Of a DNA stretch of 64,000 nt, positions 57,098-64,000 are shown piece by piece. Position 1 is the first letter of the stretch, and the number at the start of each line of letters is the position of its first letter. Source of the DNA: Plasmopara viticola (lineage: Eukaryota; Oomycota; Peronosporomycetes; Peronosporales; Peronosporaceae); assembly GCA_001695595.3 (NCBI GenBank), contig MBPM02000019.1, positions 372,001 through 436,000 on the forward strand. The letters run 5' to 3'. The position numbers were made by a program, and so were the translations under genes. The notes below the pieces were generated by a model. It worked only from the letters and a program-made list of their open reading frames with translations, was not told the origin of the DNA and made no database searches.

Positions 57098-57397
57098 CTT
57101 TTGTGCTACAAGTTTTTAAGACCTCACATTGACCACCAATTATTGTTTTAAGATAGTACGTCGAGCCCACATACATGAGCGATCTATGACACAAGTTTCT
57201 TTGCAAGAAGACGAGCATACTAGCCTTCAACTTGACGCTCGTCAAAATAACAGCGCTTGATACCTGAGACGGGTGTAAATGTATGTGAATAGCATTTGCT
57301 GACAGGAATGAGATGTGGGATGTATATTATTGCCTTCTGCGTTAATCTGAGCGGTACAAAGTGCTTAGGCTGAATAGTAATCCTATGATCGGAGCAA

Positions 57398-57468
57398 GCG
57401 CCGTTGGTTTAGTGGTAAAATATCTCGTTGCCAACGAGATGCCCCGGGTTCGATTCCCGGACGGCGCA
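57398..57468 (+). tRNA. tRNA-Gly(GCC) copy 78
   Basis: Next after 371 bp; spacer s3 CACG, s5 AATCT. Confidence 0.92.
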
Positions 57469-57768
57469 CTTTTGTGCTACAAGTTTTTAAGACCTCACAT
57501 TGACCACCAATTATTGTTTTAAGATAGTACGTCGAGCCCACATACATGAGCGATCTATGACACAAGTTTCTTTGCAAGAAGACGAGCATACTAGCCTTCA
57601 ACTTGACGCTCGTCAAAATAACAGCGCTTGATACCTGAGACGGGTGTAAATGTATGTGAATAGCATTTGCTGACACGAATGAGATGTGGGATGTATATTA
57701 TTGCCTTCTGCGTTAATCTGAGCGGTACAAAGTGCTTAGGCTGAATAGTAATCCTATGATCGGAGCAA

Positions 57769-57839
57769 GCGCCGTTGGTTTAGTGGTAAAATATCTCGTT
57801 GCCAACGAGATGCCCCGGGTTCGATTCCCGGACGGCGCA
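57769..57839 (+). tRNA. tRNA-Gly(GCC) copy 79
   Basis: Next after 371 bp; spacer s3 CAGG, s5 AATCT. Confidence 0.92.
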
Positions 57840-58139
57840 CTTTTGTGCTACAAGTTTTTAAGACCTCACATTGACCACCAATTATTGTTTTAAGATAGTA
57901 CGTCGAGCCCACATACATGAGCGATCTATGACACAAGTTTCTTTGCAAGAAGACGAGCATACTAGCCTTCAACTTGACGCTCGTCAAAATAACAGCGCTT
58001 GATACCTGAGACGGGTGTAAATGTATGTGAATAGCATTTGCTGACAGGAATGAGATGTGGGATGTATATTATTGCCTTCTGCGTTAATCTGAGCGGTACA
58101 AAGTGCTTAGGCTGAATAGTAATCCTATGATCGGAGCAA

Positions 58140-58210
58140 GCGCCGTTGGTTTAGTGGTAAAATATCTCGTTGCCAACGAGATGCCCCGGGTTCGATTCCC
58201 GGACGGCGCA
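58140..58210 (+). tRNA. tRNA-Gly(GCC) copy 80
   Basis: Next after 370 bp; spacer s5 AATT. Confidence 0.92.
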
Positions 58211-58509
58211 CTTTTGTGCTACAAGTTTTTAAGACCTCACATTGACCACCAATTATTGTTTTAAGATAGTACGTCGAGCCCACATACATGAGCGATCTAT
58301 GACACAAGTTTCTTTGCAAGAAGACGAGCATACTAGCCTTCAACTTGACGCTCGTCAAAATAACAGCGCTTGATACCTGAGACGGGTGTAAATGTATGTG
58401 AATAGCATTTGCTGACAGGAATGAGATGTGGGATGTATATTATTGCCTTCTGCGTTAATTGAGCGGTACAAAGTGCTTAGGCTGAATAGTAATCCTATGA
58501 TCGGAGCAA

Positions 58510-58580
58510 GCGCCGTTGGTTTAGTGGTAAAATATCTCGTTGCCAACGAGATGCCCCGGGTTCGATTCCCGGACGGCGCA
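58510..58580 (+). tRNA. tRNA-Gly(GCC) copy 81
   Basis: Next after 370 bp; spacer s5 AATT. Confidence 0.92.
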
Positions 58581-58879
58581 CTTTTGTGCTACAAGTTTTT
58601 AAGACCTCACATTGACCACCAATTATTGTTTTAAGATAGTACGTCGAGCCCACATACATGAGCGATCTATGACACAAGTTTCTTTGCAAGAAGACGAGCA
58701 TACTAGCCTTCAACTTGACGCTCGTCAAAATAACAGCGCTTGATACCTGAGACGGGTGTAAATGTATGTGAATAGCATTTGCTGACAGGAATGAGATGTG
58801 GGATGTATATTATTGCCTTCTGCGTTAATTGAGCGGTACAAAGTGCTTAGGCTGAATAGTAATCCTATGATCGGAGCAA

Positions 58880-58950
58880 GCGCCGTTGGTTTAGTGGTAA
58901 AATATCTCGTTGCCAACGAGATGCCCCGGGTTCGATTCCCGGACGGCGCA
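58880..58950 (+). tRNA. tRNA-Gly(GCC) copy 82
   Basis: Next after 371 bp; spacer s3 CAGG, s5 AATCT. Confidence 0.92.
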
Positions 58951-59250
58951 CTTTTGTGCTACAAGTTTTTAAGACCTCACATTGACCACCAATTATTGTT
59001 TTAAGATAGTACGTCGAGCCCACATACATGAGCGATCTATGACACAAGTTTCTTTGCAAGAAGACGAGCATACTAGCCTTCAACTTGACGCTCGTCAAAA
59101 TAACAGCGCTTGATACCTGAGACGGGTGTAAATGTATGTGAATAGCATTTGCTGACAGGAATGAGATGTGGGATGTATATTATTGCCTTCTGCGTTAATC
59201 TGAGCGGTACAAAGTGCTTAGGCTGAATAGTAATCCTATGATCGGAGCAA

Positions 59251-59321
59251 GCGCCGTTGGTTTAGTGGTAAAATATCTCGTTGCCAACGAGATGCCCCGG
59301 GTTCGATTCCCGGACGGCGCA
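59251..59321 (+). tRNA. tRNA-Gly(GCC) copy 83
   Basis: Next after 371 bp; spacer s3 CACG, s5 AATCT. Confidence 0.92.
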
Positions 59322-59621
59322 CTTTTGTGCTACAAGTTTTTAAGACCTCACATTGACCACCAATTATTGTTTTAAGATAGTACGTCGAGCCCACATACAT
59401 GAGCGATCTATGACACAAGTTTCTTTGCAAGAAGACGAGCATACTAGCCTTCAACTTGACGCTCGTCAAAATAACAGCGCTTGATACCTGAGACGGGTGT
59501 AAATGTATGTGAATAGCATTTGCTGACACGAATGAGATGTGGGATGTATATTATTGCCTTCTGCGTTAATCTGAGCGGTACAAAGTGCTTAGGCTGAATA
59601 GTAATCCTATGATCGGAGCAA

Positions 59622-59692
59622 GCGCCGTTGGTTTAGTGGTAAAATATCTCGTTGCCAACGAGATGCCCCGGGTTCGATTCCCGGACGGCGCA
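59622..59692 (+). tRNA. tRNA-Gly(GCC) copy 84
   Basis: Next after 371 bp; spacer s3 CAGG, s5 AATCT. Confidence 0.92.
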
Positions 59693-59992
59693 CTTTTGTG
59701 CTACAAGTTTTTAAGACCTCACATTGACCACCAATTATTGTTTTAAGATAGTACGTCGAGCCCACATACATGAGCGATCTATGACACAAGTTTCTTTGCA
59801 AGAAGACGAGCATACTAGCCTTCAACTTGACGCTCGTCAAAATAACAGCGCTTGATACCTGAGACGGGTGTAAATGTATGTGAATAGCATTTGCTGACAG
59901 GAATGAGATGTGGGATGTATATTATTGCCTTCTGCGTTAATCTGAGCGGTACAAAGTGCTTAGGCTGAATAGTAATCCTATGATCGGAGCAA

Positions 59993-60063
59993 GCGCCGTT
60001 GGTTTAGTGGTAAAATATCTCGTTGCCAACGAGATGCCCCGGGTTCGATTCCCGGACGGCGCA
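59993..60063 (+). tRNA. tRNA-Gly(GCC) copy 85
   Basis: Next after 371 bp; spacer s3 CACG, s5 AATCT. Confidence 0.92.
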
Positions 60064-60363
60064 CTTTTGTGCTACAAGTTTTTAAGACCTCACATTGACC
60101 ACCAATTATTGTTTTAAGATAGTACGTCGAGCCCACATACATGAGCGATCTATGACACAAGTTTCTTTGCAAGAAGACGAGCATACTAGCCTTCAACTTG
60201 ACGCTCGTCAAAATAACAGCGCTTGATACCTGAGACGGGTGTAAATGTATGTGAATAGCATTTGCTGACACGAATGAGATGTGGGATGTATATTATTGCC
60301 TTCTGCGTTAATCTGAGCGGTACAAAGTGCTTAGGCTGAATAGTAATCCTATGATCGGAGCAA

Positions 60364-60434
60364 GCGCCGTTGGTTTAGTGGTAAAATATCTCGTTGCCAA
60401 CGAGATGCCCCGGGTTCGATTCCCGGACGGCGCA
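60364..60434 (+). tRNA. tRNA-Gly(GCC) copy 86
   Basis: Next after 369 bp; spacer s1 del with private ATGTTTGTG, AATGAAATG, s5 AATCT. Confidence 0.92.
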
Positions 60435-60732
60435 CTTTTGTGCTACAAGTTTTTAAGACCTCACATTGACCACCAATTATTGTTTTAAGATAGTACGTCG
60501 AGCCCACATACATGAGCGATCTATGACACAAGTTTCTTTGCAAGAAGACGAGCATACTAGCCTTCAACTTGACGCTCGTCAAAATAACAGCGCTTGATAC
60601 CTGAGACGGGTAAATGTTTGTGAATAGCATTTGCTGACAGGAATGAAATGTGGGATGTATATTATTGCCTTCTGCGTTAATCTGAGCGGTACAAAGTGCT
60701 TAGGCTGAATAGTAATCCTATGATCGGAGCAA

Positions 60733-60803
60733 GCGCCGTTGGTTTAGTGGTAAAATATCTCGTTGCCAACGAGATGCCCCGGGTTCGATTCCCGGACGGC
60801 GCA
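60733..60803 (+). tRNA. tRNA-Gly(GCC) copy 87
   Basis: Next after 370 bp; spacer s5 AATT. Confidence 0.92.
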
Positions 60804-61102
60804 CTTTTGTGCTACAAGTTTTTAAGACCTCACATTGACCACCAATTATTGTTTTAAGATAGTACGTCGAGCCCACATACATGAGCGATCTATGACACAA
60901 GTTTCTTTGCAAGAAGACGAGCATACTAGCCTTCAACTTGACGCTCGTCAAAATAACAGCGCTTGATACCTGAGACGGGTGTAAATGTATGTGAATAGCA
61001 TTTGCTGACAGGAATGAGATGTGGGATGTATATTATTGCCTTCTGCGTTAATTGAGCGGTACAAAGTGCTTAGGCTGAATAGTAATCCTATGATCGGAGC
61101 AA

Positions 61103-61173
61103 GCGCCGTTGGTTTAGTGGTAAAATATCTCGTTGCCAACGAGATGCCCCGGGTTCGATTCCCGGACGGCGCA
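61103..61173 (+). tRNA. tRNA-Gly(GCC) copy 88
   Basis: Next after 370 bp; spacer s5 AATT. Confidence 0.92.
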
Positions 61174-61472
61174 CTTTTGTGCTACAAGTTTTTAAGACCT
61201 CACATTGACCACCAATTATTGTTTTAAGATAGTACGTCGAGCCCACATACATGAGCGATCTATGACACAAGTTTCTTTGCAAGAAGACGAGCATACTAGC
61301 CTTCAACTTGACGCTCGTCAAAATAACAGCGCTTGATACCTGAGACGGGTGTAAATGTATGTGAATAGCATTTGCTGACAGGAATGAGATGTGGGATGTA
61401 TATTATTGCCTTCTGCGTTAATTGAGCGGTACAAAGTGCTTAGGCTGAATAGTAATCCTATGATCGGAGCAA

Positions 61473-61543
61473 GCGCCGTTGGTTTAGTGGTAAAATATCT
61501 CGTTGCCAACGAGATGCCCCGGGTTCGATTCCCGGACGGCGCA
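61473..61543 (+). tRNA. tRNA-Gly(GCC) copy 89
   Basis: Next after 370 bp; spacer s5 AATT. Confidence 0.92.
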
Positions 61544-61842
61544 CTTTTGTGCTACAAGTTTTTAAGACCTCACATTGACCACCAATTATTGTTTTAAGAT
61601 AGTACGTCGAGCCCACATACATGAGCGATCTATGACACAAGTTTCTTTGCAAGAAGACGAGCATACTAGCCTTCAACTTGACGCTCGTCAAAATAACAGC
61701 GCTTGATACCTGAGACGGGTGTAAATGTATGTGAATAGCATTTGCTGACAGGAATGAGATGTGGGATGTATATTATTGCCTTCTGCGTTAATTGAGCGGT
61801 ACAAAGTGCTTAGGCTGAATAGTAATCCTATGATCGGAGCAA

Positions 61843-61913
61843 GCGCCGTTGGTTTAGTGGTAAAATATCTCGTTGCCAACGAGATGCCCCGGGTTCGATT
61901 CCCGGACGGCGCA
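61843..61913 (+). tRNA. tRNA-Gly(GCC) copy 90
   Basis: Next after 370 bp; spacer s5 AATT. Confidence 0.92.
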
Positions 61914-62212
61914 CTTTTGTGCTACAAGTTTTTAAGACCTCACATTGACCACCAATTATTGTTTTAAGATAGTACGTCGAGCCCACATACATGAGCGATC
62001 TATGACACAAGTTTCTTTGCAAGAAGACGAGCATACTAGCCTTCAACTTGACGCTCGTCAAAATAACAGCGCTTGATACCTGAGACGGGTGTAAATGTAT
62101 GTGAATAGCATTTGCTGACAGGAATGAGATGTGGGATGTATATTATTGCCTTCTGCGTTAATTGAGCGGTACAAAGTGCTTAGGCTGAATAGTAATCCTA
62201 TGATCGGAGCAA

Positions 62213-62283
62213 GCGCCGTTGGTTTAGTGGTAAAATATCTCGTTGCCAACGAGATGCCCCGGGTTCGATTCCCGGACGGCGCA
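62213..62283 (+). tRNA. tRNA-Gly(GCC) copy 91
   Basis: Next after 370 bp; spacer s5 AATT. Confidence 0.92.
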
Positions 62284-62582
62284 CTTTTGTGCTACAAGTT
62301 TTTAAGACCTCACATTGACCACCAATTATTGTTTTAAGATAGTACGTCGAGCCCACATACATGAGCGATCTATGACACAAGTTTCTTTGCAAGAAGACGA
62401 GCATACTAGCCTTCAACTTGACGCTCGTCAAAATAACAGCGCTTGATACCTGAGACGGGTGTAAATGTATGTGAATAGCATTTGCTGACAGGAATGAGAT
62501 GTGGGATGTATATTATTGCCTTCTGCGTTAATTGAGCGGTACAAAGTGCTTAGGCTGAATAGTAATCCTATGATCGGAGCAA

Positions 62583-62653
62583 GCGCCGTTGGTTTAGTGG
62601 TAAAATATCTCGTTGCCAACGAGATGCCCCGGGTTCGATTCCCGGACGGCGCA
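62583..62653 (+). tRNA. tRNA-Gly(GCC) copy 92
   Basis: Next after 370 bp; spacer s5 ATTT. Confidence 0.92.
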
Positions 62654-62952
62654 CTTTTGTGCTACAAGTTTTTAAGACCTCACATTGACCACCAATTATT
62701 GTTTTAAGATAGTACGTCGAGCCCACATACATGAGCGATCTATGACACAAGTTTCTTTGCAAGAAGACGAGCATACTAGCCTTCAACTTGACGCTCGTCA
62801 AAATAACAGCGCTTGATACCTGAGACGGGTGTAAATGTATGTGAATAGCATTTGCTGACAGGAATGAGATGTGGGATGTATATTATTGCCTTCTGCGTTA
62901 TTTGAGCGGTACAAAGTGCTTAGGCTGAATAGTAATCCTATGATCGGAGCAA

Positions 62953-63023
62953 GCGCCGTTGGTTTAGTGGTAAAATATCTCGTTGCCAACGAGATGCCCC
63001 GGGTTCGATTCCCGGACGGCGCA
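62953..63023 (+). tRNA. tRNA-Gly(GCC) copy 93
   Basis: Next after 370 bp; spacer s1 del, s5 ATTGTT (copies 92-93 repeat the 36-37 pattern apart from s4). Confidence 0.92.
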
Positions 63024-63322
63024 CTTTTGTGCTACAAGTTTTTAAGACCTCACATTGACCACCAATTATTGTTTTAAGATAGTACGTCGAGCCCACATAC
63101 ATGAGCGATCTATGACACAAGTTTCTTTGCAAGAAGACGAGCATACTAGCCTTCAACTTGACGCTCGTCAAAATAACAGCGCTTGATACCTGAGACGGGT
63201 AAATGTATGTGAATAGCATTTGCTGACAGGAATGAGATGTGGGATGTATATTATTGCCTTCTGCGTTATTGTTGAGCGGTACAAAGTGCTTAGGCTGAAT
63301 AGTAATCCTATGATCGGAGCAA

Positions 63323-63393
63323 GCGCCGTTGGTTTAGTGGTAAAATATCTCGTTGCCAACGAGATGCCCCGGGTTCGATTCCCGGACGGCGCA
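63323..63393 (+). tRNA. tRNA-Gly(GCC) copy 94
   Basis: Next after 367 bp; spacer s3 CACG, s5 shortened to A. Confidence 0.92.
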
Positions 63394-63689
63394 CTTTTGT
63401 GCTACAAGTTTTTAAGACCTCACATTGACCACCAATTATTGTTTTAAGATAGTACGTCGAGCCCACATACATGAGCGATCTATGACACAAGTTTCTTTGC
63501 AAGAAGACGAGCATACTAGCCTTCAACTTGACGCTCGTCAAAATAACAGCGCTTGATACCTGAGACGGGTGTAAATGTATGTGAATAGCATTTGCTGACA
63601 CGAATGAGATGTGGGATGTATATTATTGCCTTCTGCGTTAGAGCGGTACAAAGTGCTTAGGCTGAATAGTAATCCTACGATCGGAGCAA

Positions 63690-63760
63690 GCGCCGTTGGT
63701 TTAGTGGTAAAATATCTCGTTGCCAACGAGATGCCCCGGGTTCGATTCCCGGACGGCGCA
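63690..63760 (+). tRNA. tRNA-Gly(GCC) copy 95, last in window
   Basis: The following spacer (s1 del, CAGG, GCAT) is cut by the window edge, so the array continues. Confidence 0.92.
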
Positions 63761-64000
63761 CTTTTGTGCTACAAGTTTTTAAGACCTCACATTGACCACC
63801 AATTATTGTTTTAAGATAGTACGTCGAGCCCACATACATGAGCGATCTATGACACAAGTTTCTTTGCAAGAAGACGAGCATACTAGCCTTCAACTTGACG
63901 CTCGTCAAAATAACAGCGCTTGATACCTGAGACGGGTAAATGTATGTGAATAGCATTTGCTGACAGGAATGAGATGTGGGATGCATATTATTGCCTTCTG

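Larger units (their letters stand above)
53319..60733 (+). repeat. stretch with alternating 742-bp spacer dimers
   Basis: Here s5 is mostly AATCT and s3 alternates CAGG and CACG from unit to unit (for example copies 70-74 and 82-85), interrupted by single AATT units (copies 69, 75, 80, 81). The effective repeat is two units, 742 bp. Confidence 0.7.
16014..64000 (+). repeat. tRNA-Gly tandem array (whole)
   Basis: All units run head to tail on the + strand. Two sections exist: a degenerate, hierarchically ordered part (16014-28885) and a homogeneous part with intact tRNA genes (28886 to the window edge). Shared spacer blocks (GACCACCAAT, GCGATCTATGA, CAAGAAGA, CAGCGCTTGATACCTG) prove that both come from one ancestor. 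The array starts inside a half tRNA at 16014-16041 and has no right boundary in this window, so the true copy number is higher than seen. Confidence 0.95.
28886..64000 (+). repeat. homogeneous array of 95 tRNA-Gly(GCC) units, ~370 bp each
   Basis: Each unit is a 71-nt tRNA gene plus a spacer of about 300 bp. Five spacer sites vary and are quoted per copy below for the spacer that follows it. s1 after GACGGG: TGTA, AATA, or del (four-way context GACGGGTGTAAATG, GACGGGAATAAATG, GACGGGTAAATG). s2: T3 or T4 in GCATTTGCTG. s3 in CTGACAGGAATG: CAGG, CACG or CAG. s4 in GGGATGTAT: GTAT or GCAT. s5: the bases between GCGTT and GAGCGG. The left third (to ~41.9 kb) is the most mixed, 42-53 kb is mostly s5=AATT, 53.3-60.7 kb is mostly s5=AATCT, and AATT returns after that. 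Confidence 0.95.

Noticed and set aside
28871..63986. About a hundred minus-strand open frames of 63-139 codons, and plus-strand frames of 67-81 codons, repeated every ~370 bp
   Set aside because: They are the tRNA and spacer read as protein. The minus frames contain the RRPGIEPG string that arises from translating a reversed T-arm. They recur only because the DNA repeats; there is no domain or conserved start.
28886..64000. CRISPR array
   Set aside because: Units are ~370 bp with the whole unit repeated; there are no short repeats with unique spacers, and the genome looks eukaryotic.
28886..64000. tRNA-derived SINE cluster
   Set aside because: Units are strictly head to tail with no A/T-rich tails or target-site duplications, and the tRNA part is complete with a proper 3' end and terminator.

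Overview
The window looks like nuclear DNA of an oomycete or close stramenopile relative (inference). The genes are compact and lie close together. One gene can be traced through five GT-AG introns of only 57-64 nt. A decayed non-LTR retrotransposon lies among the genes. I cannot name the species.

Left part, 1-15.9 kb. The gene order is: a DENN-domain (Rab GEF-type) gene on +; convergent with it, a six-exon ABHD11-like alpha/beta-hydrolase on -; 2 kb without a recognisable gene; a uridine phosphorylase on - that is split by a one-base frameshift; a 219-aa conserved-looking protein of unknown function on -; about 5 kb of transposon debris with a LINE-type endonuclease and reverse transcriptase remnant; and a gene for a protein with two calponin-homology domains on +. 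These are ordinary housekeeping or cytoskeletal genes and do not form a pathway.

Right part, 16.0-64.0 kb. Three quarters of the window is one head-to-tail tandem array built on a glycine tRNA gene (anticodon GCC). It starts about 190 bp after the calponin-domain gene and runs off the right edge. From 28,886 onward it holds 95 tRNA genes spaced mostly 367-373 bp apart. All but three appear to have the same 71-nt sequence, with intact box A, box B, cloverleaf and a T4 terminator. From 16.0 to 28.9 kb the same array is an ordered graveyard: 13 successive ~965-bp triplets of three distinct degenerate monomers (called B, C and A here). Within it, three consecutive ~2.9-kb blocks are copies of one another, a third level of repetition. 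Spacer variants in the intact part fall into domains, including a stretch with alternating 742-bp dimers.

The array has the architecture of a satellite (homogenised core, divergent ordered edge), but its unit is an apparently functional RNA polymerase III gene. A short palindrome in the spacer keeps its symmetry between monomer classes although its bases differ, which hints that the spacer also does something. This array is the most unusual feature of the window.
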